NCBI GenBank assembly: GCA_963942565.1
Contig: OZ012684.1
Coordinates: 62,066,846-62,130,845, forward strand
Direction of reading: 5' to 3'
Length of the DNA: 64,000 bases
DNA from: Maea johnstoni
Lineage: Eukaryota > Annelida > Polychaeta > Spionida > Magelonidae
Shown: one piece after another, positions 12,160 to 24,599 of the stretch
How positions within the stretch are numbered: position 1 is the stretch's first letter
How the letters are laid out: each line of letters opens with the position of its first letter
Notes under the pieces: model-generated
What the model saw: the letters and a program-made list of their open reading frames with translations, nothing else
Databases searched by the model: none
Told to the model about the DNA's origin: nothing
Position numbers and translations under genes: made by a program

Positions 12160-12395
12160 CCAGTGCTATGAGGCTTTGGTGCTCTGTTTCGACTTAATGT
12201 TTATTTTCATTCATTTTATCAATTTGGTGTTTGTCATGGTATAGCGGAAGTCAGGAGTCGCAGGCTGCTGCCAAGTTGAGATGGGATTCAAGTAGTTTAT
12301 ACTGCGGAGTATGGTTGTATACTCAAAGGAGCACAAACATACACAACCTGCCCAGTAGGAGACCAGACACTAGAGTCAGAAACACTTATGCTATA
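12160..12395 (+). repeat. Dispersed repeat, copy 2 of a local direct pair
   Basis: Partner of 11365-11620, about 800 bp downstream and in the same orientation. Shared words include TGTTTATTTTCATTCATTTT, TATAGCGGAAGT, GCTGCCAAGTTGAGATGGGA, TTCAAGTAGTTTATACT and CCAGTAGGAGACCAG. No terminal repeats or coding capacity seen. Confidence 0.65.
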
Positions 12396-13825
12396 ATAAG
12401 GTAATGTTATAGACACACAATGTTTTTATACTGCCAATCATGACTAACTGTAGTTTGAATGGTCAGAAAATTTTATGTTTTAGCAATGTCTGATGACTCA
12501 CTATTAGAAATATACAGATATTATCTAGACCCAGTAATGAAAGAATGTGAAGGTTGCTTAAATTTCAACACCAACAGACAGCCTAACTGTGAACTATCTA
12601 AAGAAAACCTAAATAACCAAACTTTCAAATCCTGTATCTTGCTAAAATAATTGAATTATAAATGTTAACTACTCCTTTCCCATGCATCTTCATGTAATCC
12701 TCTCTATAAAGTAACCTGCTCCCTAGGTCATATTTAGATAAGTTCATCCCTTGATGTGGTACATTAGTGAGGGTAGTAGGATATATGCTGCGAGTAGAAC
12801 CCGGCCCTCATGTACCAATGTCACATAGCAAATGTGTGAACTAAATGGCCAACAGTAGGCTGAACTATATAGCCCTTATGTAGTATAGGTGCAGACATAG
12901 ATCTATATATAATATATGGTAAAACAGTTACACCTTTTAAGGGTAGTGCTCTATCTTGTTGTATTGTGGGAGGAGTCTGGTTGTAGTTAAGGCTGGATCA
13001 AGTCATCAGAGAGATCTGGTTGCTAATTTGGTTGTTCACAGCTGCCCGGATCAGCTCCTCAGTGCTGAGGACTGGCGGTCAGCCTGAACAACCTTAAGCA
13101 AGTGACAGAAACCTTAGTATGTGACAATTACAAGAGCAAATTGTGCAGAAAATTATCATCACGCCCACATGCATGTCATACATCATGCTGAATGCTCTGA
13201 TGCAAAGTGGGTGGGGGACCCGGAAATTTATGCTACCATTCATTTTTATATAATGATTTTGGTAAGGCTTTATATCACATATCAATATAAAGAAACTTGT
13301 AAAGTGTAAACACAACTCTGGAACAAGTAGTGAAAATACAAGAAACAATGGTCCTCAGACGTGTATGTGAAGACTTAGGTAGCCTGCCACCATTTACTGA
13401 ATGCTGACTCTGGTGCTCCTCAGACGACCTACCACAAGCAAGCTCTAGGACCAAACCCCATTTGATCCACTCACCGTAGAAGAAAAAGTCTTTCTGCTAC
13501 CTGGATTCAAAGATCTTTCCTAAAATTGATACTGATATTCACACCCTATACATGCCCTAAAATACAACATCTTAGATGAATGCATGATATTCATGATTTC
13601 CAGCTTCAATAATTAATTTCATCAAGGTGAGATATGGCTCTATTAATGAATAAGGTATCTACTCTGATGTCATCATATGGGATATGATGAGACTACAGTG
13701 AGTTGAGGTAGCACCCTCTAATGTGATTAAGGTGAGAATTATGACTCTACAGCAACCATCCTCTTGTGTCATCAAGGTGAGATATTTTGATATAAGGTGA
13801 AATGATTTTGATAGCCAGTAGATTT

Positions 13826-14045
13826 AGGCTGTCATTATATACTTTGTTTGTCTTACAGCTTTACCATTACCATTACCAGTGGTCAAGGTGGCGGTCAATA
13901 TGGACAAATTACATCTCACAAGGTGGTAATAGAGGGCTAGTAGTTTGAGTATGATACCACCATCAATAGATGAACATCTGGAGCCATCTATAGGCCATTG
14001 CTGGTACCTCAACATGGGGAATGTTAACATTTGAGGGACTAGGAT
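13826..14045 (+). mobile_element. Group D dispersed repeat (MITE-like)
   Basis: Starts TTTAGGCTGTCATTATATAC and ends GGGGAATGTTAACATTTGAGGG. Between these lie CAGTGGTCAAGGTGG and CAAATTACATCTCACAAGGTG, in the same order as in 17005-17245. No coding capacity. The termini are not defined well enough to assign a superfamily. Confidence 0.55.
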
Positions 14046-14103
14046 CCTTAAAGTCAGGTTTTGTGTGAGTGTAGTGTGTGAGAAGTGGATTGGCAAGCAC
14101 CAG

Positions 14104-14467
14104 TGGCAAGAAGAAGGGAGGAGGCAGAGGAGGAGGAGGAGGCAGCGGAGGAGGAGGCAGAGAAGGAGGAGGCAGAGGAGAAGGAGGCAGAGGAGGAGGA
14201 GGCAAAGAAGGAGGCAGAGGAGAAGGAGGCAGAAGAGGAAGAGGCAGAGGAGAAGGAGGAGGCAGAAGAGGAGGAAGAGACAGAGAAGGAGGAGGAGGCA
14301 GAGGAGAAGGAGGAGGTAGAGGAGGCGGCAGAAAAGGAGGAGGCAGAGGAGGAGAAGGAGGAGGCAGAGGAGGAGAAGGAGGCAGAGGAGGAGGAGGAGA
14401 ATGAGGCAGAGGAGGAGGCAGAGGAGGAGGAGGCAGGGGAGGAGGAGGAGGAGGCAGTGGAGGCTCT
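14104..14467. repeat. Purine-rich (GGAGGAGGCAGA)n minisatellite
   Basis: About 360 bp of imperfect GAGGAGGAGGCAGAGGAG-type units, nearly all purine on the plus strand with a C every 12-18 bases. The transcript of the channel gene would carry the CU-rich complement. Six overlapping frames up to 246 codons here (polyE, polyR, polyL or polyP) are repeat translations. Confidence 0.95.
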
Positions 14468-14946
14468 GCAATGGCAGCAGGAGACAGAGAACAGAGCAAG
14501 ACATATGTTGTGGAGAAATGACGCTCGCCTCAGGCCCCTCATCAGCCCCCCTCAGATACATCACTTGTCATCACACTCCACTGCCCCCTACTGGAGTGCA
14601 CTGAAACTACCCAGATCTGGCTTTTTTTTTACTGAATCTCAAACCGGTACAGAGGATGTGTTCCTTAACTCATTTACATCATACCATACAGGTGGTTGGA
14701 TATTATCATTATTAAAAGGAGGACAATGATACCATGAATAAAAAATAGGTAGTTTTTCAGATTATTCTCTACTTAAACCCATGTCCCTGCCACTGTAAAC
14801 TTTCATATAAAAAGTATATTGTGTTTGGATATTCAGGCTGGTTGAGATGCAAATTAGGCTGAGTGATGAACGTGGGCTGTCACAAATGATTTCTGAAAAT
14901 ATCTTTCCTATCTTTAAATTGAGAATAAACATGTGATATTTGATAA

Positions 14947-15264
14947 TTGGATTATGGGGGCAGCAGCATTAGTTGCCTAACAGTACAATGGGGTAGAATG
15001 ATAAGCCCAAGAGAAGACGGCAGAGAGATGTCTGCTGTGGCTGCGGCTGCTGTCGGCCGGGTGCCTGTCCCGTTGTCGTCTCGCCAGTCCTGCAAATCTT
15101 TGCCAGAGATCAGCCTGCAGGGCAGTCCCCCATGGTCTGGAGAGCCACCAGCTCAGCACGAGGCCAGCCGCTCATTTACTGCATCAGCAGCAATCCGAGC
15201 CACCACCGCCCCAGGCTACACACAACAACTACTTGCACTGCGCCTGCACATGTCTCTTATGTAA
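14947..15264 (+). other. GC-rich unique segment with an orphan open frame
   Basis: About 250 bp (15000-15250) is much richer in G, C and CpG than its surroundings. One plus-strand frame of 105 codons crosses it (AAAAVGRVPVPLSSRQSC, then SLPEISLQG). I do not recognise the peptide and see no convincing splice sites or known domain. A conserved regulatory element, an unannotated exon, or a remnant of a repeat are all possible. Confidence 0.25.
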
Positions 15265-16020
15265 TAAGTCAGCAGGAAAAAATGAACAAAAATAGCTTTT
15301 CAAAAAAAAAAAATGCCGCCATGCATCACGCACAGGCTGAGACAAATATGAAAGGAATTAAAAGTAGGGTAGAAGGAAAACACAACAGTGTCTAACATAT
15401 GTCCACCCCATGCTGCTTGCAGGGGACTCGGTACACAGTGGATATGGTTGTCACAATTGCAGAAAATACAGAAATAAATAAAATAAAATAAATAAATATG
15501 TTTCTTTGATTACAAAAACTAACCTTGATTATAGCAATCTAGTCAGTATGGTATCTGACTAGATCCATTACCGGTGAGAATCTCAAATACATGACAGACC
15601 AATTTTTTTTAAATCAGGCCCCTTCTTGTAGCACACTCCTACTTTATCAACATGTCAAGTAAAAGTGGTTAAGCAAATAAGAAATGTGGTGAACAAATCT
15701 TAAGTCTCAAATAGCAAAATAGGCAGTCTGCGAAATGTGAATTCAAGGAAAATCACACTTCAAGTAAATTTCAAAATCAAATTTGCTTTTACCCTTGACT
15801 TCCTTTGAAAGTGTTTATTGGGTACAGAACATTTGAAATTAGAGATAAAATCCAGGGTTTTAAAAGGAATCATTGTAATTGACATTTAAAAGAACACTGA
15901 CTCAAAAATGATAAGTTAAACATGTGACCATTTGTTTTTCAGTTTCTAGAAGTTATCTACTTTTCTTTATTCATAATTACTGAAAGGTGATTGTCAAGCT
16001 GAAGGATTGTGTTTTTATCA
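15265..16020. other. Intron sequence, nothing recognised
   Basis: Unremarkable AT-rich DNA with a short A/T-rich run (AATAAAATAAAATAAATAAA) at about 15475-15497. Confidence 0.5.
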
Positions 16021-16029
16021 GCAGCTGTG

Positions 16030-16660
16030 AGCTTTCTCCTTCTCTCCTCATCCTCCTCCTCATCACCAACTGGCCATATGAGTGATGTCTCAAGTGACCA
16101 GGTCCTGAAGGCTGACTGACTGATCTGATAACACCCATAACCCTGGCAGCCCCCAGTTACATCCCCCACTTTCTCTAGCCTAGCCCCCTCCCTCCTCACC
16201 CTCTTTCTTTTCTTCCTTCTCCCCTCGTCAACTGGCCATGTGAGTGATGTCTCAAGTGACCAGCTCTTGAAGGCGGAGAGTCTAAGCTGATAACAACCAT
16301 AACCCTGCCATCCCCCAGTTATGTCCCCTCTCTAGCCTAGCCCCCTCCCTCTCTTTTTTTCCTTCCCCCTCTTTCTCCTTCTCGTCAACTGGCCATGTGA
16401 GTGATGTCTCAAGTGACCAGCTCTTGAAGGCAGAGAGTATAAGCTGATAACAACCATAACCCTGCCAGCCCCCAGTTATGTCCCCTCTCTAGCAGCTAGC
16501 CCCATCCCGCTTTCTTTTTTTCCTTCCCCCTCTTTCTCCTTCTCTTCAACTGGCCATATGAGTGATGTCTCAAGTGACCAGGTCCTGAAGGCTGACAGAC
16601 GGGGCTGATAACAACCTCAACCCTGGCAGCCCCCGGTTATAGCCCCCACTTTCCCTAATG
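16030..16660. repeat. Tandem repeat, about 160-bp unit, four copies
   Basis: Anchor TGGCCATATGAGTGATGTC (or TGGCCATGTGAG) lies at 16071, 16233, 16390 and 16551, giving 157-162 bp spacing. Each unit continues CTCAAGTGACCAG, CTTGAAGGC, TGATAACAACCATAACCCTG, CCCCCAGTTATG and a pyrimidine-rich CTTTCTCCTTCTC stretch. Confidence 0.9.
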
Positions 16661-17004
16661 ATGCTTAAATGGCACCAGGTCTGATTGATAAACAGCAATG
16701 ACTGCAAAATGCATGTCAAATGTTAATAGAAAATATATCCACAGTATAATTGTATATGAATGTGTTTTACCTATCTGAGCCTATAGTGTTCATTATAGCC
16801 ATAAGTTAATCCAGTCACAATTAAAATTCACCTTAATCACCTGGAAATAAATCTTAGAGTTTAATTATTAGGGAATAAAGTGGACTCGTAAAATACTTGA
16901 GTCATCACCAAGCACTGATATACATTTCAGTCTTTCAAATATGTGAGAGATATCAAAAAGATGGCCTGCTCTTCCTGAGCCGCAAAGGCAATATAGCCTA
17001 GATT

Positions 17005-17245
17005 TCTAGGCTCCCATATGTATTTTTCTGACTTCCAAGTTATTCTGTTACCTGGCACCAAGTGGTCAAGGTGGCCTGAGTGGCCAAATTAGTTCACATT
17101 TATCTCACCAGGTGAAAAGAGGACTCGGTTTGAGAACCTAAAACCTATAGAGATAGGAGGACCAGGTGGTGCCATCTATCTATCTACACCACACTGCTTG
17201 GTCAACACAGAAGGGAATGTCAACTTTTTAGGGTTGGAGCCCACC
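17005..17245 (+). mobile_element. Group D dispersed repeat (MITE-like)
   Basis: Left part GATTTCTAGGCTCCCATATG; middle GGCACCAAGTGGTCAAGGTGG and CACATTTATCTCACCAGGTG; right part GGTCAACACAGAAGGGAATG and TCAACTTTTTAGGG. The inverted copy at 44045-44310 has the same blocks in reverse order. Most complete plus-orientation copy in the window. Confidence 0.65.
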
Positions 17246-17727
17246 AAAGACACACAATATCTTAAGGAGCACTAAGAAATGTCACATAGCAGACGCATAT
17301 TCATCTATTGCATTCAATGAACTTCCCAATATGCACTGTAACAATAATCGTATGAGCTATTTAACAGATATGAATGTTTTCTCTAAAAACACAAGTCTGC
17401 CTATTTTCTATGTCTCATCCCTTTCTATAAACATTACACTATGTCACTATGACCTAATATGTCGCAACGACCTGTCTATTTTTTTTGTCTCACACATTTC
17501 AGGGATGCAGAACAGCATATTCATAAGACAAGCCTCGGGATCTGCATCTATGCATGATTACATACATGTTCGAAGTAAAAGGAGCAATTAAAATTCCATC
17601 TGTACAAGCAGTGAAACATGACCTCATGATTTTTGAAGCATGGAAAATGGGAGAAAAGTCTTTTTTTATGCGTGAGAAATGAAGAATTTTGAGAATAACT
17701 CTTTCTAATCTTTTTTCTTCCCTTGTT

Positions 17728-17890
17728 TTAATCCTCTCATGCCTAAAGTAACTTCTGATAGTTATCGGCTTGATCTATCATACTTCCTATATTAAACTGA
17801 AAGGGCAATATAAACTTTGCACTTATTTGAAAGAGAAGTGTAGGTTGAAATTTGATTAACATTTTCCCTAAAATAACAGTTTCACTTTAT
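17728..17890 (+). mobile_element. Group B MITE remnant
   Basis: Begins TTAATCCTCTCATGCCTAAAG, close to the TTAACCCTTTCATGCCTAGAG start of 20841-21063, and contains TTTGAAAGAGAAGTGTAGG, similar to the TTTGAAGGAGAGTTGTGG block. The right end is not recognisable. Confidence 0.45.
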
Positions 17891-19900
17891 TCAATCAATG
17901 ATTTACATAGTTATTCAATCAATGATTTACATTGTTCTTATTGACAATTACAGCAATCTTTCAAAATATCCTAAACTTGGGAAAGTGAAAACTTCTTTAA
18001 CAAACAAAGATTTTAGCATTGGTTATCTCTTAACACTTTCCAAAGATACAGATGACATATAAAGTTCTAACAGTGTATCTTTTACAAGTTATATCTGGTC
18101 CATTTGCAGTATGGTTATGTTATCTTTCAGCAACAACTTCCAACCTATTCACAGTCATGAGTGAGCCCAGACATGAAGTATGCATTTAAGTTCTAAGAAT
18201 ATTTACTTGGCAGAATATTGTATAGTTTCTTACTTGCAAAAGATGCCTGAGACTTAAATTGTCTATTTATTACTATTACAAAGCTAACTACAACTTCATT
18301 AGTGAGAAACTTAAGTTGGTTACATCGACAGGTCTTTGGTCTTTGATTGGATTATGCCAACTTATGCCAATACTACTGTAGATAGCACTAGTAGGATGAG
18401 AGGGGAGGGAAAGTAAACACATAGTTATGCTGAAAATAGCCCCCTCCCCATAATAAGAGCCCATGTTACCCCCAGAGGGGTAGATAAACCATGGGCTACC
18501 CCACTTATCACATGATCCAGCTCATTGGGATTTTATACCCCAGAAAGATGTCCAGCAGGATAAGGCACCCTGCACCCTATCAGGGAACCCATGCCATGAT
18601 GCCTACTGGGTATGCACCAAGGGTGACTGCTTTGATGTCATCTGTCATAGCAGCAGCCAGAGAAATCAGGAACTGTTTCATCACAGCAGTCATCATCATA
18701 TTAATAAGATGGCATTCAAGATAAACATACCATGAGCGAGATTGAAGTGGGCTTTAAGGGATAGATGTGGATCTACCCCTCCAAGCCTGAGCCAAGAGGA
18801 CAACACCATGGTATTTAATAACAGTCAAGGATTAGATTACATATCTGTTGAAATTAGTGTTTAATCAGTAGTCTACATCTAGCACTTTTTTTTGGAGGAA
18901 AAATTTTGACCCGATATACAAAGAAATACAAATTGCAGATATTATCAGTGCCAGATTCCTATCCTGAGCACAAATATGCCTCTTCTCCTTTTGGAACATT
19001 GGTGAAATACAGGTTAAAACTCTATTTAATGTTTAGATATAAGGCCTAGCAAGGTGGCAGGCATTGAATAATGGCATTGCCCTAAAGATCTTGGCCTATG
19101 TATGACACATACACTATTATTCTTTTCAATGTGACAAGTTTATCATAGAAGCTGCCACAAATGAGATCTTTTGCGAAGCTAAGCACTTTGCAAATGTTTC
19201 ATCCATTCTGACAAAAAAATTACTCTTGTCAGGGAACTAAATGACTCAAATGAAATTCCAAAGCCTTCTCTCTCTGTAGCCCTCTCCATGATGAATTTAA
19301 GGTTGTTCAGCCTATTTTTATTCATGGTGTGCAGTCATGATATTAGGCGGGCCACTGAATAACTGTCTCTCACCACTGCCTCTCTCCACCATTTCACAAC
19401 TCAACTGATTCAGCCCCCTGAAATATTTTGTGATTCCATTATTGATTCTATTGTTATTTTCATAAACCTGGGGTGGTCATTGTCAGGGAAATGTCCAAGC
19501 ATAATTTAGTTGACAATGGGTGCTCCATATCCAAGGGATTAAGAGATTTTTAACCCCAGTCCCTACATATCATTATACAGAGTACTATATCTAAAGGTTT
19601 TAGTCTTAGAATATACTGAAATATTTGAAAAAAAAATTGTCATTCCATCTACAAGTTATCTAAGGATTTTGCCATTTCCCTGGCATTTGACTGTTGAAGT
19701 CTGTGGCAGTAATGTCTCTATTTCACCTCTATGACGGCTCAAGGCAAACAGGCCTAGAGGTATATACACATAGTACCTAGTTAGGTATGATGATCACTGT
19801 CCTGACCTGGCATTAGTGGGAGTGCTAATAATATGGGTGACTGTGAATTCATTATGTGTCCATGCAGGGTTGCCGTGGGTCAGCCTCCCAGCCCTGCAGG

Positions 19901-19940
19901 ACACCTGTAATTCCCTCCTCAGCAGCCTGATTACAGGTGT
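19901..19940. repeat. Short inverted repeat ACACCTGTAAT / ATTACAGGTGT
   Basis: Perfect 11-bp arms at 19901-19911 and 19930-19940 with an 18-nt spacer, within the most GC-rich part of this area (about 19860-19990). Each arm carries a CACCTG E-box. It could be a paired binding site or a chance hairpin. Confidence 0.5.
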
Positions 19941-20365
19941 GCTGTGAGGGCGTCACCACCTCAGGTGCTCGGGGCAGCCAATAGCAGGCGGTTACTCTAT
20001 GACACCTCTACTCTCAGTGATGAGTGAGTAGAAGAGATGCTGGTAGTAGCAGTAATAATAACCTATCACCTCAACCTGGAGAACTGTCTTAAGATACTTC
20101 AAGTTCAATAACAGCTTAAATATTAGGTCTGATTTAAGATATTCACTTACTTTTTATCTGCTGATAAGTATTATCTCATTGATATGTCAAAAAGACCCCA
20201 TTTAGAACTTTTAACGGAAAAAATCTTGTCGGTGTGCTAACTGATGGAATTAGTTAAGCAGTAAATATTTTTTAAATGTGGCCCTTTTGCCACATTTTGT
20301 CCCTCTTAATAATACATGGTACATAAATGTGGCAAAACTAGTTGCTCCCTGAACCTAAAGAAAAA

Positions 20366-20641
20366 ACCGTTCCAATGACATAAATGCATATATGCAGAGA
20401 GCCTGACTAGCCAATCTAAGTGACCCGGCCACTTATAATATAGCTAAAGAAATTAGGCAATTGGCTATCCGAATGTTGTGCTGGAGTCAAAGTTCATATG
20501 TTACATGACTATGGTGGACCAAAATCTTGTAAGATGGTCAAACATGAACAACCTGGTACCGGATTTTGGTCAATAATCCCAATCAAAATTTGGCAACAGA
20601 CATTTGTGGGGAAAATTACAATTAGGACTGACAAGGGTTAA
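20366..20641 (+). mobile_element. TTAA-type MITE, group C
   Basis: Starts GTTCCAATGACATAAATGCATATATGC and ends GACAAGGGTTAA. The block ACATGACTATGGTGGACCAAA, then ACATGAACA-CCTGGTAC and GGATTTTGG, matches 57232-57498. The left terminal TTAA is eroded. Confidence 0.7.
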
Positions 20642-20669
20642 CAGTACCCCACTCTCATGGTATGGTAGA

Positions 20670-21540
20670 ACCCCTAGAGACAGGTGGGCACAGGTGCCTC
20701 ATTATGCAGGTGTGAGGAAGAAACAACAGTAAACAGGTAGGGAATGCTGGCATAAGTATACGCCTGGCATGCCAAGGGCTTATCTGGCAGCTAGTGGCAC
20801 CATCACATGAGGAATGCTGCTTAGAGGGTGGTGCCGTGTATTAACCCTTTCATGCCTAGAGATCTCCTTAAAAATTGTCGTCTGGATCAAAAATTAAAAT
20901 TGGCAAATAACATAAAAATTAGGCTAAAATTCATAAAATATTTGAAGGAGAGTTGTGGTTTGGGTTCTGACTAACATTTCTCTTTCAGATACTTTTCATA
21001 AAATGCTCTGGTTTCATAGATATTGCCAATTTAGTCAGAGCATGTTTTGGGTGAGTGGGTTAAGGAAATATGCTGTCAGAATGCTAAGGGCTTGCCTGGC
21101 AGCTTCTAGCATCACCTGTCACACAGGTGAGTGGGGGAGGACCACAGGTAAGTATAAACACATCAATCACCTGTGCAATGTCAGGTAACAAGTGTATCGT
21201 CCTAGCCACTGATCAGCTTGTATCACACCTGTTGAATGCAGCTCCTTCCTGCTACATATTAAAGCAGTCAGCTCACCTGGTGCACAGTACAATAGAGATA
21301 GGCATCACTACTACATACCCTGATTGATGGCGACTAACCATCTTAGATTAATTGATGCTAAATAGGCAGGTAACCAGAGGGCTATGATAAAGGCAGGAGA
21401 TATGAAACCCTAAACACACAGGTGTCTATTACATGATGTGGCACCTCATTAAGCTGTAGATGTAGGAGGACAGGTGAGAGGACAGGTAATATGTCCTGCA
21501 CCTAGCGTTTTCTTCACTAAGTGAGGAGAATCACCTGCCT
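20670..21540. promoter_or_regulatory. Cluster of CAGGTG/CACCTG E-boxes
   Basis: About eleven CAGGTG or CACCTG hexamers occur in roughly 870 bp (three at about 20680-20715, two near 21113-21125, then near 21168, 21225, 21275, 21420, 21475 and 21533). About 0.4 would be expected by chance at equal base frequencies. This hexamer is bound by Snail/ZEB and E-protein factors. An enhancer role is inference only. A group B MITE occupies 20841-21063 but holds none of the listed sites. Confidence 0.35.
20841..21063 (+). mobile_element. TTAA-flanked MITE, group B
   Basis: Left end TTAACCCTTTCATGCCTAGAG, right end AGTGGGTTAA. The TTAA at each end fits target duplication of the piggyBac or Kolobok type. 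Internal blocks AATTGTCGTCTGGATC and AATATTTGAAGGAGAGTTG match the other group B copies. No coding capacity. Confidence 0.75.
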
Positions 21541-23764
21541 ATCAGAGATCTCATGGTACTGGTACATGTAAGATCTTACATGTAACAGGGAGTAACAAGA
21601 AGAGTAAGGTGTTGCAATAGTACAACATATCAGATCTCTAGATAGATACTTAAATTAGATGGTTCCTCTGGAGTTTCCAGGATTTCAGTGTAGGGTATTT
21701 GTTCTGTATATGGAGAGTTTGTTTTATCGAAGAGGTATATCATACATATATGCCTGCTCTTCATAAACACATGTAATTGATACCAGTAATTCATCATTAC
21801 AAGCTCTGCAGTTCTTACCCCAAGATGCCATGCAATGAAACATGACACAGCACTTTATTATTTTCCATTATGCGCTTAATTTTCTTTCCAAAGGGTTATG
21901 TTTGAAATGCTATATCACCTATATTCCGTCCCTACAGGTTACATTGAGGCGAGCAGTCTATCTGTGCTAGGGGGAAATGGCCATTAAGTGAACAGTTATA
22001 GGTGATCTTATCATATAGATGGCCTTAAGAGCAGGAAGCTATCAGCGATTCAAGGCTGATGGTCAAGCGATTAAGGGAAAGGCTGGAGGTGATTACAGGT
22101 GTATAAATAATACAAGACAGGTAGCACAGTCTAAGCACACCTAGGCCTTGATACATTTAATTGCCCATCATTAATTCTAATAAATGTTCCCCTCAATAAT
22201 CGAATGGGCTGAAATTACTTTATCTCTGTGTGTTTATGCGATTCCTAAATACCCTTAAGTATAAGACTGTATGTTATGAAAATCCTATTTGTCTTAAACC
22301 TGGGACTTAAAGATTAAGATTATTAAAATATAGCGATTAGAATATGATGAGTTTTTTTGGTCATTGCCAATACACTGAGTGATACTCAAGGCTGTTTAAC
22401 TGTTCTCACTACATAGGCAAGGAACATGTTAGCTAACTGCAAGCAAACTATGATTCAGATGTGCTATTGAGAAGCCTTTACTTTAAGCTGATATTTACAC
22501 AATACACATACTTTTTCTGTACTTCAAATGAATAAACATTGGAAAAAAACCATACTGCAAAACCCCTGAAGCTTTTCAGTGCTCAAAAGTAAAGAGTGTA
22601 AATTCAAGCCTCCATAGAGTACTAACTTTTACAGGTCCAGTCTGATCAGTGTCCATGCACAATTTAAGCCATAGTGGCTAAAGCAGACACTGTAGTGTAT
22701 AGTCAGAGACATGCAGTAGGTCTTTATCTACTTTTCCTATATAGTTTATTGTATGATTAATGAGGAAATAACAACAAGGTGAACAGGGCACCAACAGATG
22801 GTGCAGATCAATCATAGCTATTAAATACCTAAAAGGATCCTGACCAGCACCTCATGATATACACTAATACATTTCTCCATACACCAAGGGTTATGTTTAC
22901 CCCCTCTCCCCATCCGGCCCCTCCCGTCTCCACCAGCCCCTTAATGAGCTTCTCCCCTCCAGCTAGAGCCAAAACTCTGTCTCACACACCTTCTTAAACC
23001 CTCAGGTGTCAACTTAAAGACAGCAGCCATTGTCCTATACCCCTGGTGGCCACTTGGGTAATTATATCCTTCACAGGTAGCAATTTTAACCATAATTCCT
23101 ACTGCTGGTTCCTTTAGACCATACTGAACCAGGCACTGTCATTTTACACTAATGACAGGGTCCAAATAGATTTTATTTCATTTAATGGTTATTTTACACC
23201 CTCAATTCATTCAAATTAGGCCTCTATGATAGTGTAGGAAACATATACATGCATGACAAGAAACACAGGTATATAAAATGGTAATGTTTGATATTTGTTC
23301 AATTTGCCTGAAATCTAATTCCAGTGGGCGTGAAAAATGAGGAAGGAAGGAAGGAAGTGGAACGTGTCATCTCTTACTTTAGACAACCTTAACTAGACAG
23401 CAAATAACGCTGGTCCATAATTACCAGCCAGTCAAAATACACCAGGCAGTCAATGTCTGTCTGCATACCTCCTGAAGCCTACTGCATATTCATGAGGAGC
23501 CACCAAGTGCATTACATGGAATTACAGAGGATGTATAATTCATGATGTAAGCTGGAGACATTCCTATGATTAAAACAGGACTAAATGGTCACACCAGTGG
23601 GAGACAGCAACAAGAAAAGCCTCCCTCAAACAAACTTAGCAACAATCAATCCTACTTAGCCATGGAATGAACTCTCTTGTTCCTCTTAATGGCTTAGTAA
23701 TCACTGCCTCCACAGGGGCCCACTTGGGGGTACACAACAGCCAAGGTTCCCAGACCAATGTTAA
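21541..23764. other. Intron sequence, nothing recognised
   Basis: No exon or transposon end was identified. A pyrimidine-rich patch (22905-22980) and a short GGAA run (23340-23357) are present. Scattered CAGGTG sites continue at lower density. Confidence 0.5.
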
Positions 23765-24000
23765 ATAGATAGCAAAGGCTTTGCAAATATGGAATCAAGA
23801 AAACTAATCATATACTAGGCTGCGATCACCTCTATCATGGATTATACGAGCAATAGATTACCTCTATACTCTATCTCTATAGATAGATAGCAAAGGCTTT
23901 GCAGATATGGAATCAGGTAAAATAACTATTATCCAGACTGAGATCACCTCTATCTTGGATTATACGAGCAATAGATTACCTCTATATTCTATCTCTATCC
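23765..24000. repeat. Direct tandem duplication, 118-bp unit, two copies
   Basis: AGATAGCAAAGGCTTTGCA starts at 23766 and again at 23884. Both copies continue ATATGGAATCA, GATCACCTCTATC-TGGATTA, ACGAGCAATAGATTACCTC and CTCTATCTC. Similarity is about 85-90% by eye. Confidence 0.9.
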
Positions 24001-24599
24001 TAAAGTGGCTTGATGAGTCTTGATTAGGTCTTATCACTTATCACATAAGAGTCTTACCTGATATTGGTAAAGAGGGATTGCCATATTAATTCTTAGTTAG
24101 GAGATAATAGCCAGAACATTTCATAGTTCTATACGTACATGCCAGTGGGTCTTTTTCTTGTAAAATGCAAATGAAATGACTTAGTTGAAAAGATTTTACC
24201 TGTGCAAAACAAGGTAAACGTTTTACATCTGAAGTTCACTAGAAGACCATAAACATACAAGAAATCATCAAAGATTGACAGGTAGACTTACTAAGAGGAT
24301 GAAATGTATAAAGAAAATAGAATAAAGTTGAATATGAATTCTTAATCAATTAAATTAGATGGAGAATAGCTGTATACAAATAGAATGTTTGTTATCAATT
24401 AAGACTGAAAGTCAGGTTACAAAACAGTTTCTACCCGTCCCTTAAGTCCATCAGAGTAGGTTGGAATCTGTTTCTATCAACTTTCACAGGGAATTAAAAC
24501 TTTCCCAATGTAGGCTTAGTCTTAGAAGACCAACACATGGAATGGAAACCAGCCGGTCAACCTGAACATGCTAGCCTCAACCAGTGTCAATTAATAGTC

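Larger units (their letters stand above)
17246..20365. other. Intron sequence, few recognisable features
   Basis: Contains a group B MITE remnant at about 17728-17890, a 25-bp duplication (TTATTCAATCAATGATTTAC twice, 17888-17935) and a GC-rich patch with a small inverted repeat at 19860-19990. No exon was recognised. Confidence 0.5.

Noticed and set aside
13824-14729. Frames up to 246 codons, leucine-, proline- or glutamate-rich
   Set aside because: Products of the purine-rich minisatellite, open on both strands because the repeat lacks stop codons.
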